A DNA stretch of 31,812 nucleotides from a virus. Under the pieces are notes generated by a model. That model ran no database searches and was not told the origin of the DNA. It saw nothing but the letters and a program-made list of their open reading frames with translations. Location of the stretch: IMG/VR virus record IMGVR_UViG_3300044530_000759, positions 1-31,812 of that record. One strand, given 5' to 3'. A program made the translations under genes and the position numbers. Of the stretch, positions 5,691-14,740 are shown piece after piece. How positions within the stretch are numbered: the stretch's first letter is position 1; each line of letters starts with the position of its first letter.

Positions 5691-7528
5691 GAAACTCAAC
5701 GGTCAATCAGTTAATAGATAAGTTTAAGGCGTTCGCCGTCGGTCACAAGTACATCCGCACTTTCCACGTCGGGGAGTTGCAGGACACCGACCTCACCAAG
5801 AACATGACTTATCCGATTATGCGGGTGCAGTACAACGGGGTGAACCCAGTACCCAAGCAAAACACGTACAACTTCACGTTGTGGTTTGCGGACTTGCCGC
5901 GTCGTAAGGATGAAAAGAACCAAAACATCCAAGAGATACACAGCGATATGACGCTCCTTGCCCTTGACTTCCTCAAAGAAGTACACAACGGGCTAGTGTT
6001 GTTTGGTGACAACGTTCAAGTTGGTACTACCACGATTGAAGCGTTTACCGACGAACAACACCACTTTGTCAGCGGTGTGGCGATGGACGTTCAGCTACTT
6101 GTACCCGACGATTGGAACGCGTGTATCATACCCGCCGACTATGCACCGGGTGGCGCGGGTTATCCAAGTGAGAATATGAACGTGCTTGCCCTACCTATTT
6201 ACGATGAAGGAAACTTTATTGTGGATGCATACGACATCAACTTCGTTGGCTCAGGGGTGACAGTAACCAAAACGGGCAACCGCGCAATCGTGACTATCAC
6301 GGGTGGCGGCGGGGGTGGTGGTTTAACTTGTGATGACCTAACCACTTGCACTATTATAACCACCATTAACAGTAATATTAGCGCGCTTGATTCACGCCTA
6401 GACGCTGCCGAGTCTGATATTGACTCGCTTCAAACGCAGGTATCAGGTAAGGAAAACACAGGGGTTGCCGCGTCCTTACTTTCGGCACACGTTGCAGCAG
6501 CAGATCCGCATCCTCAGTACCTACTTGAAGCAGACTTACCAAGCTCACTACCTCCAAGTGGTTCAGCGGGTGGTGACTTAAACGGAAGTTATCCGAACCC
6601 AACGGTTCATAAGGTACATGGTATTGACGTTCAGAACGGAACGCCTAGTAATGGTCAAGTATGGCAGTACCAAACACCTGAAAACAAATGGAAGCACCAC
6701 ACACTTACTAAATCGGATGTAGGGTTAGGCAACGTGGATAACACGAGTGATGCGGATAAACCGATTAGCACAGCAACGCAAACGGCACTCAACGCAAAAG
6801 AGAACACAATCACCGCAGGCACTACTTCTCAGTACTACCGAGGCGACAAGACATTTCAAACGCTTAACGGTACGGCAGTTTCCAATGATTCTAATGTGGT
6901 TGGATCAACTGTTAAAGACGCATTAAACACCACCAAGCAAGTAATTTACTTCAAGGCTGGCATACCGACAACGACGGATGATGTAAACGCGGGGTATGTT
7001 GTTGATTCAATTATACATGATACGGTTACAAATATCCTTTACAGATGCACAAGCAACACGGCAAGTGCGGCTACTTGGACGGTATTGTATGATCCGTCAA
7101 AAAATAAATCGTATGAGTTTTTCTCGTGTTCTACTGCTATTGGATTACAATTCCCCGCGAGTGCAACCCGTTTCTTTGCGGTTACGGGTATCTTAGCAAA
7201 TAACACGATTACTAATAGCGCGTTTGCTTCTACTAGGGTAGGTGCGGCGGGTACACTTGAAGGATTACAAGTTGTGACTACGACGGCGCAACCCGCTAGT
7301 GGATCACAAGTATGGGAAATATACTACGGCAGTAACCCCGCGTCTATGGCGGGTACGGGTGTGACTGTGACTATTGCAGCAGGTAGCGCGGCGGGAACCT
7401 TTACTTCTTTGGGTACTTTTGCGATTAGCGCGGGTGATTACATTGCTTTCAGAGAAGTAAACAATGCAACAGCTAATAGTGCTACCCTAGCGGTAGTTAG
7501 TACAATGCTAGTAATAAACAACGTATAA
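5687..7528 (+). CDS. Tail terminator-like domain fused to a fibre protein
   Basis: A 613-residue protein. The ATG at 5687 is chosen for its ATGA overlap with the frameshifted chaperone; an earlier in-frame start would lie inside that frame. Residues 1 to about 155 form a compact mixed alpha/beta domain resembling tail completion/terminator proteins of this phage group. A seven-glycine linker at 206-212 follows, then a short coiled coil (about 222-255) and repetitive fibre segments: HVAAADPHPQYL at 268-279, DVGLGNVDNTSDADKP at 344-359 (a known tail-fibre repeat type) and a beta-rich C-terminal domain rich in Ala, Thr and Gly. The architecture suggests a fibre anchored near the head-tail junction, but a baseplate location cannot be excluded. 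Confidence 0.6.
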   Translation: MRNSTVNQLIDKFKAFAVGHKYIRTFHVGELQDTDLTKNMTYPIMRVQYNGVNPVPKQNTYNFTLWFADLPRRKDEKNQNIQEIHSDMTLLALDFLKEVHNGLVLFGDNVQVGTTTIEAFTDEQHHFVSGVAMDVQLLVPDDWNACIIPADYAPGGAGYPSENMNVLALPIYDEGNFIVDAYDINFVGSGVTVTKTGNRAIVTITGGGGGGGLTCDDLTTCTIITTINSNISALDSRLDAAESDIDSLQTQVSGKENTGVAASLLSAHVAAADPHPQYLLEADLPSSLPPSGSAGGDLNGSYPNPTVHKVHGIDVQNGTPSNGQVWQYQTPENKWKHHTLTKSDVGLGNVDNTSDADKPISTATQTALNAKENTITAGTTSQYYRGDKTFQTLNGTAVSNDSNVVGSTVKDALNTTKQVIYFKAGIPTTTDDVNAGYVVDSIIHDTVTNILYRCTSNTASAATWTVLYDPSKNKSYEFFSCSTAIGLQFPASATRFFAVTGILANNTITNSAFASTRVGAAGTLEGLQVVTTTAQPASGSQVWEIYYGSNPASMAGTGVTVTIAAGSAAGTFTSLGTFAISAGDYIAFREVNNATANSATLAVVSTMLVINNV

Positions 7529-8046
7529 TGGACGTCAACGAACTACTAACCATCCTAGCCGACGAAGTCATCGAGGCGGCACAACGTAACATCGGAGCGA
7601 CCCGCTCGGTGCGTGGCTTCGATGGCAAGGTGCGCCGACGCCGTATTGACTCAACGGGTACGCTCAGAAATAGTTTAGGGTACTCGATTGTTGAGAATGC
7701 AGACACGGCCAACATCGTGTTTAGCGCGGGGGGTAGGGCAAAGAACTATTTTTTAGCAGTCAACGACGGCAGACGTCCCGGCAAGATGCCGCCGACTACC
7801 GCGATACTCGATTGGATGAAAGCTAAACCCGTTCGCCTCAGAGGTGCAGGGGGTGGCTTTATAAAGTCAACGGAAAAGGGCAGAATACGCGCGGCGTTTG
7901 CGATTGCAAAGGCTATTGAGAAGCGGGGTATAGCACCGACCTACTATTACACCGACGCGATCCAAACGGTACTTGAAAGGAAAGGTCAGGAGTTCACGGA
8001 TAATTTAGCAAAACAACTTGAAACAGGATTAAAGCAATGGCAATAA
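7528..8046 (+). CDS. HK97 gp10-like tail/neck component
   Basis: A 172-residue basic protein overlapping the previous stop by one base. The pattern STGTLRNSLGYSI (about 42-54), then YFLAVNDGRRPGKMPP (about 74-89) and ILDWMKAK, with a C-terminal helical part containing AFAIAKAIEKRGIAPTYYY, is that of HK97 gp10-like proteins, which act at the head-tail connection or tail completion. This location fits its neighbour's terminator-like domain. The GRRPGKMPP turn is the clearest motif. Confidence 0.65.
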   Translation: MDVNELLTILADEVIEAAQRNIGATRSVRGFDGKVRRRRIDSTGTLRNSLGYSIVENADTANIVFSAGGRAKNYFLAVNDGRRPGKMPPTTAILDWMKAKPVRLRGAGGGFIKSTEKGRIRAAFAIAKAIEKRGIAPTYYYTDAIQTVLERKGQEFTDNLAKQLETGLKQWQ

Positions 8047-9362
8047 CGATACAAGAACGCCCGTACACCATGACGAGGCTAGGTCAAAAATTAATAGTGA
8101 GAGCAACAAGCACCAATGTGGGGAACACGGGGTTTAAGTATGTTGTTAACGTACTGCAAGGGTCAGATGTTATAGGTCAATACTATGTGTCGCCCAACCC
8201 TGAAAGTGAGCTAGTCTTTGACTTGATGGACGCGCTAAAAGATGTTGTTTCAGTAGATGTAAACGGAAATATTTTAAAAGCATCTGAAATACTCAACAGC
8301 AGTATAGCGCCTAACTATCCTTTCTTTGGGTACTCAGTTAATCTGTACGAAGGTTGGTTAGTTGATGGTATTTTTGAAATTCAAGAAGCAAGCGAAGAAT
8401 CATTAAGCGGTTACATCATTCCTTGCTCTTATTCCGTTGCCGATGGTTACAGACCTGATCCCGTGGATAGTTACGGGTTTGAAGCAATACCACCATTTAA
8501 CGTGGTTAGCACGTCGCTATTTATGGGCGACCGAAACCAATACACCCACCGTCCGCAGGTCAACCTTGACGGGGTCACCAATTTAGGAAGTGAATATTAC
8601 GTGGCTATTCCAACCCGCAAAAGCGAGAAAGATTGGGGTGTTCTAAATGATATTATTTATTTCTCAGGGGGTAACCAATTTGCAGCGGGTTTGTATGTAA
8701 AATGGACTCTGAAAAAAGCAGATGGTACAACCGTCACTTATAACGTGCAACACACGGATGAAATTTCTATTTCGCACATCCCTGCCTACCCCGCCAACCT
8801 AAACGCTGGGGATTTGTCACCCGTTATTCCCGCAGACTTCCCCGATTGGCAGTGGTACTCGATTCAGTTATTTGAAGACGCGCTACTAACCATAGTTAGA
8901 AGCGCGCTATACGTGTTTTACCCCGTCGAGGACGATTGCATCTATGACAACGTGCGCGTGTGTTGGTGGTCACCCGTTAAGGGCGGGTTTGACTTCTTTA
9001 ACTTCAGCAAGGTCAACGAGCAGTCCGTGGAAGTAGAACGCAAGCGGATTAAGAAAATAGTAGGTAACTACGCGGGTGCATCCACGGGCTTCACTTTCAA
9101 CACATCGGATCGCGGCCTAGCCGAAACAAGCGTGTCACCGACTACCTCGATTGAAATCACAAGTGATTGGATTCAGGAGGGTGAGTACGAGCTACTGAAA
9201 AACATGGTGATGTCGCGTTACGTTTGGATCATTAATGACAACGGCAGCGCGACGGCGGTAGTAGTTGACACCAATTCATTCAGACTAAACAAGCAGCGAA
9301 ACGGTAAACTTACCCGCGTCACCTTTAAACTCACGTACTCAAACGAAAACTTCTATTTCTGA
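8037..9362 (+). CDS. Structural tail protein, distal-tail candidate
   Basis: A 441-residue beta-rich protein overlapping the previous gene by 10 bases and the next by one. No catalytic motif is present. It combines an N-terminal domain (about 1-170) with strands and a second part ending in a domain around 330-441 with TSDWIQEGEYELLKNMVMS and FKLTYSNENFYF. Proteins with this build recur between gp10-like and hub-like genes in Bacteroidota siphophages. A distal tail or tail-tip role fits the position, but this is inference from order. Confidence 0.5.
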   Translation: MAITIQERPYTMTRLGQKLIVRATSTNVGNTGFKYVVNVLQGSDVIGQYYVSPNPESELVFDLMDALKDVVSVDVNGNILKASEILNSSIAPNYPFFGYSVNLYEGWLVDGIFEIQEASEESLSGYIIPCSYSVADGYRPDPVDSYGFEAIPPFNVVSTSLFMGDRNQYTHRPQVNLDGVTNLGSEYYVAIPTRKSEKDWGVLNDIIYFSGGNQFAAGLYVKWTLKKADGTTVTYNVQHTDEISISHIPAYPANLNAGDLSPVIPADFPDWQWYSIQLFEDALLTIVRSALYVFYPVEDDCIYDNVRVCWWSPVKGGFDFFNFSKVNEQSVEVERKRIKKIVGNYAGASTGFTFNTSDRGLAETSVSPTTSIEITSDWIQEGEYELLKNMVMSRYVWIINDNGSATAVVVDTNSFRLNKQRNGKLTRVTFKLTYSNENFYF

Positions 9363-12232
9363 TGTCAGATGTAATGCTTAAACTCACGCGCGACGACAAG
9401 TTCGTAATTCTGGACACGTTTCAGAACGACAGCATCGCGGTGAACAAATTATTCAGTGATGTAGAAACGTTTGAAACACGCGGCAGTTTCTCTCAGACGT
9501 TTAGAATACCACTCACCGCCAACAACGCAGAGTTCTTTGGCGCGGTTGATAATCCTAATTTCACATCGTTTGACTTTCAAACCAAGATTGAAGCGGAGTT
9601 ATGCGTCGGTACAATCCCGATTTACAACGGGTACTGTCAGATTAAGAAGGTGGTGAGCAAAGAAATGGTTGATACCGAGTTAGAGTTGATATTTTTTGCG
9701 GACACACCGAGCCTCACCGCTTCACTCAAGGAAAAAAAGATAAGTGAGTTATCCGCATTATCGTCACTTAACCACGAAATGACACACGCGAACGTGGTGT
9801 CACCACCCGCTAACACACTATGGACGCTTATAGAACGTGGACAGAAGTTTTCTCAAGACATTGAAACGCCATCCACCCGCCAAATATTCAACACGAATAC
9901 CCCGCTTTACGTTGGTGACTTGACGCCAGCGGTGAACGCGTTATTCCTTTGGAAAAAGATATTTGAGGAAGCGGGCTTTACTTACAATAGCACGTTCATA
10001 GATGACACCCTAGTGGATTATTGGATCGTGTTTAATAACTCAGAAGCGGTCAAAACAACACTTACGCCTGAGGCGGTTACGTTCGCGGTTACCAACGCGG
10101 CAGACTACGACTTCGACGCGCTAACTGGAACGGTGCTAAACCTAACGTCAGGCAACGGGTTTACCGAAGCGTTTGACAACGGCGGCAACGTGGTAGGCGG
10201 GGTATTTACCGCGCCGTATTACGCGCAGTTTACTTTTCGATTTTTGATTAAAGTTAAAAAGGCGACGGTAGGTACTGCGGCGAGTAGTTTGGGGGCAAGG
10301 CTTATTAACCCCACTACCAACGAGGTGCACATCGCGATCGACGGAACGAGCAACTACTCGTGTCTAGTGTATGAGGACGACACATTTTATACCTATCAAT
10401 TCACCAAGACCTACTTATTTAACGAGGGGGAAGAAGTAGCATTAGCCGTGCGCGTTCAAAACAACTTAACCAACGGTAACGGGTGGACGATTGAAGCAAG
10501 CAGCGGGTTTGAACTTGTCACCACTTCAACACCTATTCAAGGCGCGGATGTGGATATGAACGCGAATGCACCCGATTATAAGCAGGTGGACTTTATCCGA
10601 GATATGATTAAGGCGCATTACCTCGTGTTTGTGCCCGACATAAACGAACCGAAGAAAATAACGGTTGAACCGTTCTCTACTTACATAGGCAGTGGATCAA
10701 CACGCGACTGGACAAAACTTATTGAAGTAGGTAGAGATAAGGACATTGTAATCTACCCAACGTCTGACATCCAAAACAAGAACTTGAAGTTTACTTACAC
10801 GGCAGGCGGAGAATACTTGTCTGAGATATTCACCAAGCAAGGCAGCCGCGTGTATGGTCAAAAGGAAATCAACAACACAAGTAACGATTTTGCAACGGGT
10901 GAGAAACGGGTAGAACTTACGCTTCGCTCAACACCGTGTAATGAAATACCCGGCACGTCCATCCCTGTTCCTAAATTCGTGAACGAGTCAGGTGCGTACA
11001 TTGTGCCGGGCGCACGTATGCTTTACAGCGCGGGTACTGCTTCGATTGCTTTGTTTAACGAAGTGAGTGAGGCGGGGGAACTTACGGAAGTACCCATCCT
11101 ATCCCACTACTCAAACATTTTGCCGAGTGTTACCGACTACGATCTAAACTTCGCGCCTGAAACGGCACTGCAAGTTATTAACTCTAGTCCGTTCAACAAC
11201 CTATACAACTTGTACTATTCACGTTCTTACAACGAGTTATACAGTCCAGAGTCTAGGATAATGGAAGCTTACTTTAGTTTACCACTCACCGAGTTTAGGC
11301 AGCTACAGTTTAGCGACAAAATATTTATCAAAGACACCTACTGGCGGGTTCTTGAAATCGGTAGCTACTTTGTAGGTAGAACAGAACTAACGTTTATCAA
11401 GCTGGCTAAATTAGTGGGTGAGATACGCGAGTGTGAGTTTATTCCATACGCCATCACAACGGCGGGCAAGGTGCTATTTAGAAACGGCGCAGACGAGTCG
11501 GTTGCAGGAAACCAAACCTGCTGCACCCGTTACGGTTATCAATGGGATGCGGATAGAGGCGAGTGTTTTGCTTCGGCGTTAGGGGGTAGAGAAAGAACTC
11601 AGTTGCCATCACCGCAGGACGTCACCGCGTCACTCAGCAAAGGGTTCAACAACTCAGTGAGTGGTAGCAGTAACAACCCAATTATAACTGGCGATAACAA
11701 CACTATCGGTATCAACTCTCCAAATAGCGGGGTGCTAGGTAGTGGCAACGAGATAGCGGACGACGCGGGTACTACCCTAGTGGTCGGTCAAAGTGTCAAG
11801 GCGTTGCACTCAGGTGTTCACTACGGAAACTCTGAAACACCGATGCGCGCGCAAGGTGGTGTAATGATATTGCAGGGCGAGGGTGATTACACCGCTTCAA
11901 ACGACGGCATAGAAATTCAGTTTAATGGTAACAGACTGAATATTGACGATGGCAGCGTATGGGCTTGCGAATTATCGGTGGCACTTATCGACGGAGCAAG
12001 CAATCAGCACGCCGCTTCATTTGCTTTTATGATAAATAAGGACGGCACAAGTGGCGCAGGTACGGTTACCACCATCTTTCAGAACGGAGCGTTAAACACC
12101 ATATCTTTGAGCATTGACACGATTAGTGACACGGCGCAGCACCGTTTCAAAATAAACAGTGCGGGTGCTTCTGGCTATCCGTTTAATGACGTGAAAATTA
12201 GTGGCTCACTCAAATACACTCAAGTAAAATGA
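9362..12232 (+). CDS. Large tail-tip protein with adhesin-like C-terminus
   Basis: A 956-residue protein, the largest in the genome. The N-terminal 700 residues begin with LKLTRDDKFVILDTFQNDSI and contain segments typical of tail hub-like proteins of this phage group (ETRGSFSQTFRIPLTANNAEFF near 36-57). Around 745-800 there are Asn/Gly/Ser-rich repeats (SGSSNNPIITGDNNTIGI, NSGVLGSGNEI) like the head repeats of trimeric adhesins, then a 140-residue beta domain that may bind the receptor. There is a cysteine cluster (CCTRYGYQWDADRGEC) near 721-736. No hydrolase motif is recognised. Function is inferred from order and composition. Confidence 0.55.
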   Translation: MSDVMLKLTRDDKFVILDTFQNDSIAVNKLFSDVETFETRGSFSQTFRIPLTANNAEFFGAVDNPNFTSFDFQTKIEAELCVGTIPIYNGYCQIKKVVSKEMVDTELELIFFADTPSLTASLKEKKISELSALSSLNHEMTHANVVSPPANTLWTLIERGQKFSQDIETPSTRQIFNTNTPLYVGDLTPAVNALFLWKKIFEEAGFTYNSTFIDDTLVDYWIVFNNSEAVKTTLTPEAVTFAVTNAADYDFDALTGTVLNLTSGNGFTEAFDNGGNVVGGVFTAPYYAQFTFRFLIKVKKATVGTAASSLGARLINPTTNEVHIAIDGTSNYSCLVYEDDTFYTYQFTKTYLFNEGEEVALAVRVQNNLTNGNGWTIEASSGFELVTTSTPIQGADVDMNANAPDYKQVDFIRDMIKAHYLVFVPDINEPKKITVEPFSTYIGSGSTRDWTKLIEVGRDKDIVIYPTSDIQNKNLKFTYTAGGEYLSEIFTKQGSRVYGQKEINNTSNDFATGEKRVELTLRSTPCNEIPGTSIPVPKFVNESGAYIVPGARMLYSAGTASIALFNEVSEAGELTEVPILSHYSNILPSVTDYDLNFAPETALQVINSSPFNNLYNLYYSRSYNELYSPESRIMEAYFSLPLTEFRQLQFSDKIFIKDTYWRVLEIGSYFVGRTELTFIKLAKLVGEIRECEFIPYAITTAGKVLFRNGADESVAGNQTCCTRYGYQWDADRGECFASALGGRERTQLPSPQDVTASLSKGFNNSVSGSSNNPIITGDNNTIGINSPNSGVLGSGNEIADDAGTTLVVGQSVKALHSGVHYGNSETPMRAQGGVMILQGEGDYTASNDGIEIQFNGNRLNIDDGSVWACELSVALIDGASNQHAASFAFMINKDGTSGAGTVTTIFQNGALNTISLSIDTISDTAQHRFKINSAGASGYPFNDVKISGSLKYTQVK

Positions 12233-12429
12233 TAAACGAAGAAAGGATAAAAGGATTAGAAAGCATCGAGTCGGTTTTAAACTTGTACGACAACGGCGCG
12301 AAAGGCTTAAGCGTGTGGTGCAGTTTCGCACAAGGCTCACACAAGCTGCGCCAAAGATGGCTATTTAGGGCTATCAAGGCTGCTTGCTTTATTGTATTTT
12401 TTGGGGTACTTTATTATCTATTCAGTTAA
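12229..12429 (+). CDS. Small tail-anchored membrane protein
   Basis: A 66-residue protein that overlaps the previous gene by ATGA and abuts the tape measure gene. The N-terminal two thirds are soluble and slightly basic. Residues 47-65 (AIKAACFIVFFGVLYYLFS) are a hydrophobic C-terminal segment. It could be a membrane protein made with the tail genes, or a tail component that inserts at infection. Function unknown. Confidence 0.55.
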   Translation: MINEERIKGLESIESVLNLYDNGAKGLSVWCSFAQGSHKLRQRWLFRAIKAACFIVFFGVLYYLFS

Positions 12430-14358
12430 ATGGCTACATCAAATCTTGATATAAAAGTAACGGGAGTCGGTGACCTTGACAAAGCCACGCAAGCGATCAA
12501 CAACGGCGCGGGTTCGGTTACTAATTTAAAGACTCAGCTGCGAACTCTCCAACAAGAGTTACAAACGCTCGATCCGTCAAGTGATAAGTTTATTCAACTG
12601 TCACAACAAGCGGGTGAGCTACGTGATAAAATTAAAGACACTTCGGAAGCAGTCAACGCGAATGCTGGTCCTGCCTTTGAACGTCTTGGAAATAATGCGT
12701 CGTTACTTACATCAAAGCTAGGTTCTCTTGATTTCGGGGGCGCAGCTGAAAGCGTTAAGGCACTCGCGGCAAACGTCAAAGGAGTTGACTTTAAAACACT
12801 AGGGGCTGAGATTGGAACATTTGGTAAGTCGCTGCTATCGCTTGGAAAAGCACTACTCGCAAACCCGATATTTTTATTAGCTGCCGCCGTTGCTGCTATC
12901 ATTGTCAACTTTGATACGCTGATTAAAATTATACCCGGATTGAACGGGCTGCTTACGGGAGTTACCGACGAGTTAGCTGCCGCCGTTATTAACAGTGAGA
13001 AGTTGACTGCAGAAGCTAAAGCACAGCTTGAGGCAACAACGGCAAGCGAAAACTCATTAAAACTTAGAGGGTTAAGTGAGAGAGAGATATTAGGGTTAAA
13101 GAAGTTGCAAACCGACGAGGTTATAAATTCTTTGAAGGCTCAACAGTCGTTGCAGGATCAAATAACTATGTCGCAGATTGAAACAGCTAAACGAAACCGT
13201 GACATCCTAGCAGGCGTGCTTGAGTTTATTGCTATTCCTATTCGCGCCTTACTCACTCAAATTGACTTAGTAGGTGAAGCAGTCGGGCAAGAGTTTGGTT
13301 TAGTTGAGAAATTTCAAAGCGGCGTCAAGTCGATTGCAGAACTCGCGTTTAACCCAGATGAGATTTTAGCAAAAGCAAAAGAAACACGCGCGGCAACTGA
13401 TAAGGAAATTCAAGGATTAATTAATGCACGCGACGGATATCAAATACAACTTACCGCGATAGACCGTAGAGGCGCGGAAGAACGCGACAAGCTGGCTAAA
13501 TCGGAAGCAGACAAAAGAAAAAAGGAGCAAGAAGAACTCGCTAAAAACGCCGAGGAAATTAGCGATATTATAAGACAGTTAGAGGAGCAGACTGCTGAGG
13601 AAGAACGTAAGGCACAGTTTGAAGCTAACCAACGACGTCTAAAGCAGGAAGAAGATTATTATAACCTTTTCAACGAACTAACTCAAACGGAGCAAGAAAA
13701 AGAAATAGCAGCACTCACGGCGGCATACGACGAAAAGTTTTTACTAGCACAAGGCAATGCCGACCTAGAAAAACTACTTGCTGAAAAGCAGGGCGAGGAC
13801 ATTGCCAAGATTAACGAGAAGTACGCAAAAACAGAAAAAGAAAAACAACGCGATCTTCAACGTCAAAAAATTGAACTAGCGGGTAGTGCTATTGACGCGC
13901 TAATCCAGCTTAACGATGCGTTCGCGGGTTCGTCTGAGAAGTCAGCGCGTAAAGCCTTTGCAATCAACAAGGCATTGTCACTTGTTCAAGCACTTCAAAA
14001 CACCTATCTAGGTGCTACATCCGCGTTCGCTCAAACACCCGGCGGCATCGGTATTAAAATAGCCGCGGCGTCTATCGCAGTGGCAGCAGGTCTAGCCAAC
14101 GTTGCGCGTATTGCACGCTCTAAATTTGAACCAAGTGGTGGTGGCGGCGGTGAAACGGGTGGAGGTGGTGCACCGAGTATTAGTAATGGTGGAGGTGGTG
14201 CGGTAGCGGATGCTAGTACACCGCAGTTTAGCGCGCTGAATACGGGCTTTTTGCAAGGCGGCACACAGACACCGCCCGTGCAAGCCTATGTGCTTGGTCA
14301 AGACGTTGCAGATACGCTTCAAGCGAGCGAGAAAATACGGGATCAATCGACTTTGTAA
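12430..14358 (+). CDS. Tape measure protein
   Basis: A 642-residue largely helical protein. The start (LDIKVTGVGDLDKATQAIN, then a coiled coil to about 80) is typical of tape measures. A strongly hydrophobic segment lies at 141-169, as in tape measures that insert in the membrane for DNA entry. A long charged coiled coil (about 345-500, rich in EEERKAQFEANQRRLKQEE-type sequence) follows, then a second Ala-rich helical region and a Gly-rich stretch near 565-600. At about 1.5 angstrom per residue it predicts a tail near 95 nm. It is the last gene before a terminator and the first cargo cassette. Confidence 0.85.
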   Translation: MATSNLDIKVTGVGDLDKATQAINNGAGSVTNLKTQLRTLQQELQTLDPSSDKFIQLSQQAGELRDKIKDTSEAVNANAGPAFERLGNNASLLTSKLGSLDFGGAAESVKALAANVKGVDFKTLGAEIGTFGKSLLSLGKALLANPIFLLAAAVAAIIVNFDTLIKIIPGLNGLLTGVTDELAAAVINSEKLTAEAKAQLEATTASENSLKLRGLSEREILGLKKLQTDEVINSLKAQQSLQDQITMSQIETAKRNRDILAGVLEFIAIPIRALLTQIDLVGEAVGQEFGLVEKFQSGVKSIAELAFNPDEILAKAKETRAATDKEIQGLINARDGYQIQLTAIDRRGAEERDKLAKSEADKRKKEQEELAKNAEEISDIIRQLEEQTAEEERKAQFEANQRRLKQEEDYYNLFNELTQTEQEKEIAALTAAYDEKFLLAQGNADLEKLLAEKQGEDIAKINEKYAKTEKEKQRDLQRQKIELAGSAIDALIQLNDAFAGSSEKSARKAFAINKALSLVQALQNTYLGATSAFAQTPGGIGIKIAAASIAVAAGLANVARIARSKFEPSGGGGGETGGGGAPSISNGGGGAVADASTPQFSALNTGFLQGGTQTPPVQAYVLGQDVADTLQASEKIRDQSTL

Positions 14359-14378
14359 GCATAAAAAAACCGCCTTTG
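14359..14378 (+). repeat. 20-base repeat, intact copy (with terminator arm)
   Basis: These 20 bases recur exactly at 15401-15420. Here they include the left arm of the terminator that closes the tape measure gene; at the other copy the right arm is gone. Confidence 0.85.
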
Positions 14379-14390
14379 TGGGGCGGTTTT
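14366..14390. terminator. Bidirectional terminator after the tape measure gene
   Basis: AAAACCGCC at 14366-14374 pairs with GGCGGTTTT at 14382-14390 around a 7-base loop, with A and T runs on the two sides, so it can serve both the + strand tail genes and the - strand gene at 14405-14632. Confidence 0.85.
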
Positions 14391-14404
14391 AAAATTGTTT
14401 GGCA

Positions 14405-14632
14405 TTATTTCTTTTTATGTTTTTCAAACCATTCGTCTAACGTGCAAGGTTCTTTTTTGAATAATTCAATAGTGTGCTCTACTAAGATGTTGTAAACCTC
14501 TTCCTTGCTATACATTTTTTCAATTTGTTTATCTCTATCTTCTAAAGCCTTTTCCAAGCTAGCTAAAATTCTTTTTGTGTTTTTGAGTTCGATTTCCATT
14601 AAGCCGAACTCTAGTGTGTCGTTGTTTTTCAT
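14405..14632 (-). CDS. Small coiled-coil cargo protein
   Basis: A 75-residue minus-strand protein placed inside the plus-strand structural genes, with its own promoter (14660-14688) and a bidirectional terminator. It is a charged helix for most of its length, with a coiled coil at about 12-42 (LKNTKRILASLEKALEDRDKQIEKM), followed by MYSKEEVYNILVEH and a C-terminal LDEWFEKHKKK. The MYSKEEV plus EWFEKHK pattern is common in small phage proteins of Bacteroidota; no function is known. The orientation and flanks mark it as an accessory gene (moron). Confidence 0.65.
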   Translation of the reverse strand: MKNNDTLEFGLMEIELKNTKRILASLEKALEDRDKQIEKMYSKEEVYNILVEHTIELFKKEPCTLDEWFEKHKKK

Positions 14633-14659
14633 TGTCTTAATTATTTATTTGTTACCCTA

Positions 14660-14688
14660 CAAATATACAAAACCTCACATCACTACAA
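14660..14688 (-). promoter_or_regulatory. Promoter of the minus-strand cargo gene
   Basis: Read on the minus strand: TTG (complement of 14686-14688), 18 bases, then TATATTTG (complement of 14660-14667). This fits the Bacteroidota consensus and lies 28 bases before the start of 14405-14632. Confidence 0.65.
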
Positions 14689-14705
14689 AATTGTTTATAA
14701 CTATA

Positions 14706-14735
14706 TTGCAACACATTTGATAAATATTATCTATA
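14706..14735 (+). promoter_or_regulatory. Late-type promoter before the protease gene
   Basis: TTG at 14706-14708, 19 bases, then TATCTATA at 14728-14735, 5 bases before the ATG at 14741. Both boxes and their spacing are conserved in the copy at 15986-16015. The very short leader is unusual and fits an A-rich, SD-less start. Confidence 0.6.
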
Positions 14736-14740
14736 AGGAT

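Larger units (their letters stand above)
14639..14736. repeat. Divergent-promoter repeat, copy A
   Basis: This segment aligns without gaps to 15919-16016 (offset 1280); I count 74 of 98 identical bases. The most conserved parts are the leader of the minus-strand gene (first 17 bases identical) and the promoter boxes for both strands. Confidence 0.85.

Noticed and set aside
12388-12422. TTG, 20 bases, TATCTATT before the tape measure gene
   Set aside because: It lies within codons for a hydrophobic segment that is AT-rich anyway, and the last base differs from the TATCTATA group. Possibly chance.
14031-14346. Minus-strand frames rich in proline and threonine opposite the tape measure end
   Set aside because: They are complements of the Gly-rich repeat in the tape measure gene and have no leader or promoter.
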